Part shown: positions 27,201-39,200 of the stretch, one piece after another
Layout of the letters: each line of letters begins with the position of its first letter
Numbering within the stretch: position 1 is the stretch's first letter
Assembly: GCA_013397435.1 (NCBI GenBank)
Contig: VZRG01001056.1
Span: 62,001 to 126,000 of the forward strand
Origin: Erythrocercus mccallii
Lineage: Eukaryota; Chordata; Aves; Passeriformes; Dicruridae
DNA length: 64,000 nucleotides
Reading direction: 5' to 3'
Translations under genes and position numbers: made by a program
Notes under the pieces: model-generated
Told to the model about the DNA's origin: nothing
The model's database searches: none
What the model saw: only the letters and a program-made list of their open reading frames with translations

Positions 27201-30200
27201 ATTTGCATAACTAAACAGATCAAAAGACTTTTCAACTTACTGTTCATGGAAGTCCAGCATTGGCGGCTCAAACCGGAGAGGTCGGCAATTTCCCCGATAC
27301 AGGGATACACTGCAAGAAAAATTGAAATGCTGTAAAAGATACTATTAAATGACACATTTTTGCTCCATTCCCATCTCAAATAGCCTTTTCTTAGTAAAAC
27401 TTTAATATCAATAAAGCAACTAATTCAAAAGAAAAGAAAACAAAGAAAAGAAAAGAAACAAACAAAACAAACTTGTCCAGTCAGAATACCATAATTTTAC
27501 AACATGATTATGTGGTGTCTCCAAGAAAGATTATGAAAGAGCACATATCTTGAAAATGGACATAACTGAAGTGTGAACCTCTCATTTATATAATGATGGC
27601 TGAGTGAAACAAGACATTAAATAGATTTACATAATCTTTTATAGCAATGACCAAACATTGCTACGAAAGATATTTTGGATATTGTCCAATGTGTAACAGT
27701 AATTTACATCCACATCCTGAGTTTCTCCAGCTACTTGTGTATTAATACATAAACAATCTTGAAAGCATTTGAAGGTACTGAAGCCATATGTGAGAAAACA
27801 CCCAATGCTGTTCAAAACTTGCAATATCCAGAAGACAATTACTCTACTCTGGAAACATTCCTTAGTTTTGCCTATACTAACCTCTCCCTGGAAATTCTTT
27901 AGGAGAATTCTAGTAGATGAAGACCAAAACTTAAATAGCACTCAAACAATCCAGCAGTGAAGTCCATGAAGTACCTGGAAGTATTCTCTGCTACTGCTTA
28001 TTTTATCAGTACAGTTCTATAGAGCACAATAGTTAAGCCACAACAAAAGTAAAAAGTACAAAGTACTTTCATTGACCAAAACATTTTTTATTATTCAGAA
28101 TGATTGTGATTGTGACCGCAGTTAAGCATCTTTGTAATTGTAACACTTTACTTGAGCTGAGTAAAAATCCTATTCATACAAAAAACCCCACAAAAACAAA
28201 AACAGGGAGACAGTAACATTAAAAAAAAAAATGGGGAAGACTAAGGAATAGAAGACGATCAATGGCTCCTGAATGCAAGACCAACAGCTTCTTTTCTTTT
28301 TTCTTCAAATGCTTTTTTTTCTGATATTAAAACAGCATTATTGTTTTGGATGCCTGTTTTCTGACTTTGTATGAATCCTAGATGTCCAAAGACAGAGCTG
28401 CAGCCAGTTGTCCTGGGTAAGGAAAGCTACTCCACAAACGCAGTTCTACCCAGAACTACGCAGTTCTGCCTCAACAAGGAGGAGCAGCCAGGAAACGGCA
28501 CACACACATGTGGCTTGTCTTATGAAAGCTGAGGCCTTGAGCAAGGATCAATCCAATTCCATCCAGTGCAATTCCACGAAAACTAGCTATAGATCAAATC
28601 CAGATGTCTTTCCATATTCTAGAACCACTTCAATAAAGAAGCTTAAGAATAGGCTAGGAAATCTTAATTGTATTCTTTAATCAAAATCAAATCAAAAGCT
28701 TTTAAAATAAAATTACAATGTCTCAATGACTCAAACTCTGTGACTGAATCTTCACGCTTCAAGTATAATACATAGCATGCTAATCAATTTCCAGCACTCT
28801 ATGTTTGGATGTCAAAGCATCTTCAATGTTCCAGAGCCTAGTCATTAAAAATAGTTTTGTCCACACAGAAGTAATAAAACACTATCAGGATAGGAGTGGG
28901 CTTAGTACATCCAGGCAGCCTTAGTATATACTTAAATATGTGTGTGTGTGTGCACATATGCCATGTGTGTGCAGACTGCAGTACAACAGAAGTGAAAATA
29001 CAAGAAAACACCAATAGGAAAAACTATATTTAGATCTACAAAAGAAGTTAAAATTCTTGCTATTCTTAAGTGCAGCTGTGACACATTACAGTTGTCAAAT
29101 AAGACAGTGCTTGGGTACACCTTCTCAGACTAAAGTCAAACCTCATACCATACGACAAATGCTCAATAAAAGAAGTTTACAGAGACATTGGACGTAAGAG
29201 AATACAATTGGAAAACTATACTAGCAGTTAGGTTTCATAAGGATAAAACAAGTGACAAATATGTCTTCAGAGTTTACAGTCTAATTTTAAAAACCATTTA
29301 GAATGCATTTCTAAATAAAAAAGGTCAAAAAGCTCCCGTACCTCCATTGTCAAGGTAACACTAAACAGAAACCACTCATCTTAAAGTGATCTTAAAAATA
29401 ATTCTGTCCATTTCTTCCAAAATTAAAACTTTGAACAGTTAGACAGCACCTCTTCTGTACTAGTAGAATGACATATCAATTCCTCTTATGGAAAAATACT
29501 TACAATATTTACAGAAGTGATAATTAATATCTTTATTTCAAATGCATTGAAAACACTGTCAAGAGTAACTTGGCCTTACTTAAACAATCATGACATACTC
29601 AATTCTCCACATACATGTAAAGGTTAGGCAACATTTTCTCAGGCCACAGAGCTATATTATCCTGGAAAGCCAGTTGGATAACACAGATTTTTAAAATTTG
29701 TTACATTTGGTTAAAGTTTGGTAAAGGCAACAACATGATAATAAATGCCAATTATTATAATAAAAGTAACAATTGTAATAAGATTCAAACAGGACCAAGC
29801 TATATCGGGATTCACAAACTGCCTACTGAAGGGCCCAACATGAGTCAACCTGCAGCAGACTAGAAAATGATAATGTCTGCTCTGCTGGGCACTTGCTCAC
29901 CGAAGGCTTGATACACCCATGGGTAGGGCAACTTTACAGCATAATGACATGAAGTTAATTACTATTGTATGCATGTAGAAATATGGCTCCCAGTCTTATA
30001 TCACAATTTAAACATTTTTCCTTCCCTATCCCTCCAAGTCTTCTAACTTTTAAAGACAAGAAGAACATGAAAAAGTAAAGAAAGGATCTGGAGCATCTGG
30101 AAGAGGACTGCTGTTATCTGCCAACATGCACCAGGAGACTAAGAACTGGCTAGGACTCATCTGAACCCATAATTTAAATATTCCCAACATCTTTTTCCTT

Positions 30201-33200
30201 CTGCAAGAATTTTGATTTTAATAATGAGACTTGGGAGTGAACTACACATAGTCTCAAGCAGGACCATCATCCTCCCTGTTCCATCCATGCTGTATCTGAG
30301 TGAGCATTTACCTCAACTGTTAACTAAGATACTGCTGCTACCCAGATGCAATTCACTGAAGTGCAACTTCAAGTCTCAATAACGTTCGTCACAGATGCTG
30401 TCATAAACATGGTCCAAATAGCAATGCATGCAAACACAGTAGCTGATATGGGCATACATGTGTGCTGAGCCACAATACTCTTCTGTCTTAAGGACATTCT
30501 TCAGCACTTCCATAATGTTTTGCTGTTGTTAGAGTACTATGCACTCAGTTTTAGATAATCAATGCACATCTTTGCATTTGGAAATGAAGAAAAGGCTTGT
30601 CATATACAGTATTTAAAGATTTCTGCAAAGTTGGGCAGCAACTGTATCTCTATATCCTCACTTTACCTTTCTAGCTGTTCTGGGATTTCTGTAGGAGTTA
30701 TGTGCTCTGTGGAATCTTATCTGTAACATCTTTAATTGCTACTGTAGAAAATTCAAATCTAAGCATACTCCACATGTATTTTTCCCACATTACTTCAGCA
30801 GTTGTTCAAAAGGTTTCATTTCCTCTCTTGTGCCATAAATTGTAAAGAAACAAAGATGGCAGAATTAAGCTGTGAAACAGCTTGAGTCTCACGATTTTAT
30901 TTAGCAACAAGAACTCTTAGAAAGCTGCTACTTTATTTCCATTACCACAAAATCAAATAAAAGCTATCCAAAAATAACTATGTGAACCTTTAAAATGACA
31001 AATTGGCAAATAGGTCACAGTGGGTACTATTTTGTGCCAGAATCCTCGAAAGAGACACCGCAGACTTTCTGAGCTAAAAAGGTTCTGTAAGTAACCTGAG
31101 TGCATCCATAACTTGTTAATATTTAAAAATAAGGCTGCATATACCAGAAACATACTTTAATTTTTAACCCTAGAATTTTTTTCAGAAATATAGGTATTAA
31201 TCATAGGTTCAGTGAGAAAGTGAACTCCCACAAAACAATTGACCACTTCAGTATCTGGCAGAAGCTGCTCCTACAATGCAGATGAATAAAAAGACTAGCA
31301 ATTTTTTTTCCACAAACTACCCAGATAGTAGCTGGCTCAAATATGTCAATATTAACCTTGTATAAAGAAAACACACTCATACCAGACAAAGTTCAAAGCT
31401 AACAATTCCCAAGGGGGGGTGTCTGGGAAAGAATAGGGAGAAGCTTGAATAGATGCACTGTAACCTGACCACAGGCATGAAAAAAACAAATTAAATTGCT
31501 AGTTAATTTCCCTCGTTCCAATTAGTGCTAAAACGTAGATCAGAGAACTGAATGAAGTGTCTAAATAGGGAAAAAATTGGCAAGCTATACCAAGAAGAAG
31601 ACATAATCTCTAATAAGAACAAGGAAAGACAAGTCATCTAGAGAAGTATTGTTTTTAGCAATGCCATTGAAAAAATCACCTAGAAAAAGACTTGAAGGAA
31701 AGATTCATGCAAAAGCAATAACAGCAGTGAGTGAGAAAAACAGAAAGCAAATTTGGTATTTACTATCTAACATGGTAACAGGGAGCTTGTGATGCAGACC
31801 CTCACATTGTGAATGAACTTTAAAAAGGCCAGCACTCTTAAGTGGAGTGGACTATTTGTATTCAGATAACTAAATCAGTGTTTTAACAGAACACATTCTA
31901 GGACACTGAAGTCTCCAATACATAAAGCAATCTTCTTAGCTGAGAAATGAAAATAAAAAAATCCTGCAAGCAATCTCATCCATGGCCTCAATCTCAAGAA
32001 CCATCAAATTCAGTTGTTTTCTTGGAAACAATATTGCATCTAATCTGTGGATGCCAATATAGGCACTTTCTTTCTGCCATTGAGACTTCATGATTTAAAC
32101 AATTCCATTTACTATTATTACTATTTCATTTAAAGAATCTCCATAAGGTCTAGCTATATCCAAGACACAGAAACACACTAATCATTGTTACCTTTCGTTA
32201 AACTGTCATTCCTGTAAATTCATGTTCTCATACTTGCAATCTGACTGACATACTGCAGCACATAACCACAGCTGTTTGCATTCCTGTCCACAGCTGGAGA
32301 TTTCATAGGTTTTTCAAAACTTGCAAAAAGAAGGCTCTTAAGCCCACAAGTAAGCAACTATACACACAGTAAAATAGGAACTCATCTGAAATGGAAAATT
32401 CTTTTACTAGATTTCCTGAAAAGGAACAGAAAACAGGTTGTGGAAAAAACAACTGTATTTACTGAAAATGCGCAATGACAGTTTGCTGAATGCTACTGTG
32501 CAAGAAACAAGCTTCATTATTACTAATCAATGCACTCATTAAATAAACAAGAATATCTGATGATTCTTCAAAGAAGAATTAGGGACCAGGGAAAAAAGAG
32601 GCCACTTATTTTCCTTCTCAGATATTATACATAGCAAACTCTTCAGTAACAGATTATGTCTTCAGGACAGGAGAGGACAAGACAGGGTCATGGGATGTCT
32701 ATTCTGGAGAAAAGGAGGCTCAGAGGAGACCTCACTGCACTCTACAACCACCTGAAAGGAGGTTGTAGCCATGCAGGAGTCAGACTCTTCCCAGGCAACC
32801 AGAGACCGAACAGGAGGAAGTGGCCTCCAGCCGTGCCAGGGGAGATTCAGGTTGGATATTTGGAAATAAATATCATGTGGTTAAGTACTGGAACAGCCTC
32901 CCTAGGGAGGTGACATCATCATCACAAAATGAATAGATGTACAACTCTGTGATATGGCTTAGTGGGCATGGTAGCACGTGGCTGAAGGTAGGAATTGGTG
33001 ATCTTGGAGGTCTTGTCCAACCTTAATGATTCTATGATGGGACAAAGAAATGTGGGGAAGAATCTATCAAAAATAACACAGATTTTCTTCAAAGAGTATA
33101 TGAAGAACTTTTGAAGTAGGCAAACTTTCTCCTCAATAAAAGAAACTACAGAAAAATTACTTTAAAGAAATGTACAAGCAGAGCCTCTAATTACACAGAA

Positions 33201-36200
33201 CTACTTTGTGGTATACATTATAAAGTGAATTAAAGAATTCTTCAGTTTTTTATTCCACATGAGAAGTTTCTTCCTCATGAAGGGCCACAAAGACGACCAG
33301 AAGAACAAAGCACTTCTACAAAGACAAGCTGGGAGAGTTGGAGCTGCTCAGCCTGAAGAAGAAAAGGCTCTAAGGTGACCTTAGAGCACCTTCCAGTACC
33401 CAAAATGGGCTGCAAGAGAGGTGGAGAGGGACTTTTCACAAAGTCATTCAGTGCTAGGACAAGGAAAAAAGGGCTTTAAACTGGAAAGAGGGAAGGTTTA
33501 GATGAGATATTAGGAATTCTTTATCAATAGGGTAGTGAGGGACAGGAACCCAGCCATGGCAGAGGGATGGAACTAGCTTATCTTCAAGGTCCCTTCCAAC
33601 TCAAACCATTCTGTGACTGAGCTGTTCAATATTAAAAACTATCTCACATTTTAGTTTCATTTTCTCTGTGTGACAAAAATAATTGAAAAAAATCCCATGT
33701 TTTTATTTGATCATTTAACACAAAGCCTTTATTATTCTTATGAAAAGCATCACAAATCTTATGATTAAAGTCTGTATTAAACTTTAAGAAAGATGCTTAC
33801 CTTTTCTGTTGATATGAACTGAGGCCTAAAGTTGTCTCAGTCTGTAAAAGAAAATAAAAATTAAACTTTAGAGACCAACAGCATTATACCCCCAGAGAGG
33901 GAAAAACCCCAACCTAACAACCTGTCAATTGCAGCAAGTTAGCAACTCAGAGCTTGAAAGAAAAAAAGGAGAAGTTCTCAGCTGGAACAGAAAATGAAAA
34001 ATGGCTTTTTCTAACTAAAGAAATTAAGTTTGGCCTTGGACAAGAACTGTGGTAGTAATGCCCACAAACTACAAAACAAGCAGCAACTTAAAAACCTAAA
34101 AACAGAGAAGGAAAAAAAAAAACAAACCAAAACCCTAGCATAGATAGATGTAAGAAACACACTACAAAGAAAAGCATAGAAAACAAGAAACAGTCCATCC
34201 ATTATCTCATTGATGTAATTTAACACCTAGAAAACAAAGAAGGCTATAATCTCCATTTGACTAGGAAACATCATCTCCTTCTCTGCTAATGATCTTCCAG
34301 CCTCTGTTATTCATACCCTTCCTTCCACTCTGCTGGACATTTCAGTTAATTACCTGAAAACAAGAAGGTTAGGTTGTCTAGGGATTTCCAATTAGTTTAC
34401 TCTTGCCTAAGAAATACCATCCAGTTTCGAAGCCTGCATATGCAGTGTCCTTCTGATACTGCTAATGTTAAAATGTACCAGACTTGGAAAAGTTCTGTCT
34501 TCCCACAGGATTTGGAGATCAAACTGAGGATTTTAAGTCATCCTCCTAAAGACATTTCATGGCCAAGCTGAATACTTGTCTCCTGAGAGTGGGAAGAAAA
34601 CTCACAGGTGTGATTAGGTCTATAGTGCACCTTGACCAGTTCATCTCTAGTACAAGGATGTCACTGTTTTGCAAGGGGAATGTAAACTTGTATCTCATTT
34701 GAGAATTAAAGATCAAGTGCCTTTTGCTGGACACTTCACTGATTTCTATTTCAGCTAAAAATTACACTTTCTTTCCTTGTTTTTTCTAAGCTAAAGTATT
34801 TTTAAATGGTTTCTTACAAATTATCTTTACTTAAAATATAGATTCTTTTACTACAGAAATTTTGATTTCGCTATCTGAAGACACTTTTTGGAAATTTTAT
34901 AATTACTCTTATTAGATCACTGGGTCTACAAGGATCAATTCTGGATTGTAAATCTATGTAGTGTTCCAGATTGAAAATGAAGTTATTTGGTTTATTCACC
35001 CTCCAATTTGCATCAAACTAAAGAAAGCTGGAAGTGTATTATTTATCATGGTAAAACAAAGCTAATCTGTTTGTAACTTGAGGATTTATTTGCAATTTTG
35101 AAAGGCCACACAGAACATTCATTAGATTTTTTTGGTTTTAAAACCTCTGATACAGAGTCAGACTGCCTTGCCTAAAGGGATATTGCAGGAAGGGGTTCAC
35201 ATGTAATTACATTTTACAGTACAAAATAATCAGTGCAGTTTTTCCTCAGTGAAGAAAAGACTAAATAACAAGCTAAGTTGTTTTATACTATGTTATTGTA
35301 ATTTGAAAGTCAGCAAGCTTTCCTTTAAACTTACCTACTACGATTGTACCATAATTAGGAAACCAGTCCATTTCTTATTCTTCATTGAAACATCATTGAT
35401 TTAATTAATAGAAAAAAAGCTTACACATCTTTCCATGTTTTCCTATCTAAGGTATACTACTCATATACTGATAGGCTTTTAGTTCAGCTTCTTAACTTCT
35501 GATGCCACACTCCATTTTCTATTAGCAGTAAGATACAGGTAAATACTACTCTGAGACAATTTACAAGAGGTTGTAAGAGAAATTCAATTAAAATGAAAGA
35601 GAAATTTAAAATCAGTTTTAGTTAAGTAATTAATGCATAAGGTACAAAATGTTTTCTATCTAAAACTTTCTAGGAAGTACTGCTAACTAACAAGTTAATT
35701 AGCTCTGAAAGCTAAAGAAATTAAACAGAAAAAGGCAGATCTCTTCCTTCCATACCTTATATTTTCCTCAGACTAGAAAGACAAAGGCAAACCTTCCAGT
35801 TTTAAACTGCCACACATTTTCTCATTTCAACCATGAGAAAAACTCTTGGGTTGAGATAAGGACAGTGAGTATATGACTTCTGTGACAGCACGTGTCTGGG
35901 AAGGTTTAGGTTTGATATTAGGAAAAGGTTCTTCACCCAGAAGGTGGTTTGGCACTGAAATAGGCTTTTAAGAAGTGTTTGGGCATCACTCTCAAGCACA
36001 TGGGTGTGCATCTTGGGGCTGTCCTGTGCAGGGCCAAGAGTTTGACTCATTGATCCTTATGGTCCCTTCCAACTCAGAACATTCTGTGATTTCTTTATTT
36101 TACTTTACCTATTTAAGTGTCTTTATCTTACCCATGAGTTTTCTCACTTTTACTCTTCAGGTTCCCTTCCCCCATCCCATCCTACTGGGGGAAACAGAGC

Positions 36201-39200
36201 AAGCAGCTGTATGGGACTGAGCATCCAGCTGGAGTTAAACTACAACAACCAAATTTACTCTGTGACATTAACAGATATATAAAACCTTATATAAAACCAT
36301 GTAATCCTTACCAATGTCCTTGAAAGCACACTAATCACTAAAATGAAATAAAACCTTTCTTTCAACAATGGAAGAGGTTTTTTTTCAAATCATAACTAAA
36401 GTACATAATTAAATTACCAGCAGCTACCTGACAGATGATGAAGTTAACAGGTTCAGATCCTATGACAGGGCAACAAAAATAGCCATTACCAGCACTGTCC
36501 CATCCTTGACAACTAGCTTTGGCTCTAACAAGACAGCATGTTCTATTAAGTTTTAAATACTTTCATACAGAAAGTTCTTAGTTATATGTACTCTTAAGCA
36601 TCATAATTGGCTGTCAATACCACTAATATTAGACTCAGTCTAAGACCCCATCCAGGGGTCTTTTAGACAGAGGGCAGTGGAGATCAAATTTAACTCCAGA
36701 AGAACGCAGAAACAAATGGAAATACACATAATTGACAAAAGTGCAACTACTGCATTGCCACAGCTGTAGTTAACTGTTGGGGGTTGAATTATCTGACTGC
36801 ACACCCAAGGTTTTCCCCTACGTTCTGAAATGACTAATTTGCTGTGAAAAATATTAAGTCAAATATCTGTAGATCAGGTTTAAAATCATAAATCACTCTG
36901 CTACTACTGGTATTTCTGATACATATTTAAGAGCAAAAATCCATCAAAGATTCACACTTAGAAGGAAAAGTCTGGTTTTTGCTTTCAGATGTCCATTAAA
37001 CACAAGCAGTATTATAAATTCATTTTAATTACATTTTCTGGTTTTTGAGCAGGAACTGGTTGCTTTTTGCTTTGTTTGATTGTTTTCGTGGATATTTTGT
37101 TGTGTGGATTTTGCTGGGGTTTTTACAGTTTGTGTTTTGGATCAGGGTCAATCAAGAGCAAAGAAATAACATACCAACTTCAGCAACTGTAGCATCATGG
37201 AACTAAACCAAAAATAAATCTCATGTGGCAGTTTCTATAATTACCACTCATTTTTATTACATGTCAACCTTTCAAGTCATGCAGTAAACAAAAACATACA
37301 ACTGCGTTCAGTTACAAGTCCTAAATACTTTTTTTAAAATTTGATCTGCAGATATAATTGTGGACCTATTGTACTACAGTCTGGCCTGCTATTTTTCCTA
37401 AACTGCTAGGAACTAAAGCCATGTACCTGATCAATCCACTCTTTATTGTACAGGTTTTGCTTAATACTGTTGGTTTATCAGGTAAAGATAATAAAATCAT
37501 GGTCTTTAAAAAATACAGCTTTGTCTTTTCTTCCATAAAGGATAAAAGTAAAAGAGCAGAATTAGCAAAATACAATTTAGATGAAACACTTATTAAATTT
37601 TATCTGTACTGGAGAAGCACTACAAATAACAATATATTGCAACGTACAGATCAGGAAGTATGATGCATGTGCACATTATTAATATTTCAAGATATATAAT
37701 AAGATAAATTACAGGAAAAAAACCCCTTCAATTGGATTAATTTCCTAATCCAAATCCCTAACAATAAAACCTAAGGTCTGCACAAAAGAAACAGTAGAAA
37801 TATACAAATGAGCAGGAAAAAAGTGAGAGAGGGAAGAATCACCCCTTTTAACAGTACTGGGCATTTATGATCCTTCTGCCCAAAATGCTGTGTTCAAGCC
37901 TTGAAGACAGATGATTCTTTTTAAATTTATTTCTTTTAATTTGAAGACAGCATATAACATTGAGGCTGTTGCTCCTAACAGTATCATGCCTTAATTTAAT
38001 CTCTTATATAACCCTAGAAGGATTAAACTATAAACCAAGAGGATTTCAGTATAAAGATCTTGAGAAAACTTGCACACAGTGAGCTAGAAAATTTGAAGGC
38101 AGTCAGCCAACACTATGGTTTCAAGACTTAAGAACAGTTTCTCTCCACAGGCTTATATTCTCAAGACAGATTTCACAGAGAATCTGTACCTCAAAGTACA
38201 CTTGAAAGATTCAGTATAATTGTGGAAGACACCAGACAATAATCTTGCATACATGGAGAATCAAAATCCATACCTTACAGCCTGAAGGCTGTCTCCAAAG
38301 AAATACCCATGGTTGTTAACTTCAGCCAGAGCACAAAAACAAAAAAAAAAAGCCCGCCAAACAAACAAACAAACAATCACAACCACCAAGTTGATTTTAA
38401 TGTTACATCAATTTGTTATAATAGCTATTCTTCACTTCTTGGTAAGAGGTCATATTACCTAGCACTACATTCAGTCATCTAAACATAGGCATCTGCAGCC
38501 ACTTGAGATAAATGTCCTAGGGCAGCCTGCCTGGTCTCAGAGTGACACCCAGAAGGACACGGTTTCTCCTACACCCTCTGCCATATCTGCCAGCTCCATG
38601 TAGATGCCCAGGACATCTCAAATAGCACTATTGAGATTTTACTGATATTGAGGTTACCTATGTTTAAGCAACTAAACTAGAGCTCAGAAGTCTTCAACAA
38701 GGACAGCTGGGGCAATGCAAGGAGGCAGACCCTCTTAATCAAGACCTGAGGTTTCCAACACCAAATATATTTCTTTAATATTAAAATTCTCAACAAGCAA
38801 AGTTTTATACTACACAAGAGACTATCCACACCAATTGAAAAGACTGCAGTCTGAAAGACTCAGAACATTTTACAATTTGCTATTTCATAGTAAGGCTGGT
38901 TCCTTCTTGTAAAAGAGGTAGATGCTGCTTGCAACAAAATGTTGCGAGATAGCTACAAGTGATACATAAATGGCAGCTTAAATCTTCATTGTTGTACACA
39001 TGAGCTCTATGCTAATAATCAGCATAATTAAAATAAACATAATTAATGAAGAATATCTTGCTTAAGGTAATGAAAAAATGAATGCTGTAACCTGAAAGGT
39101 AGCTGAAAGTGGACTGAAGTCATTCTTGCCCTGATCTTTCATGACCCAAACTCACATAAGGAAACAAAAACATCATCAGTTGACTGTAGCTGATGCAACA

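Larger units (their letters stand above)
17470..27240 (-). other. TMEM131 intron 4
   Basis: 9771-bp GT-AG intron. I found no CR1 or other recognisable interspersed element in it. It has a G/T-rich low-complexity tract at 27110-27201, a 13-bp duplication at 20520-20545 and a small hairpin near 17990 (ATTCATAC/GTATGAAT). Open frames up to 97 codons (for example 26002-26295 plus, 24002-24277 plus) show no domain, signal peptide or paired splice sites, and I regard them as chance. Confidence 0.8.
27310..33800 (-). other. TMEM131 intron 3
   Basis: 6491-bp GT-AG intron. It contains an A/G-rich simple tract (27427-27473), a (TG)7 microsatellite (28939-28952) and two plus-strand CR1 fragments close together near its 5' end (32688-33038 and 33282-33620). 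The remainder is AT-rich with no recognised feature. Confidence 0.8.

Noticed and set aside
36642..36662. Hairpin considered as a transcription terminator
   Set aside because: Intrinsic terminators are a bacterial feature; this is a vertebrate intron and a proper U-run context is lacking.
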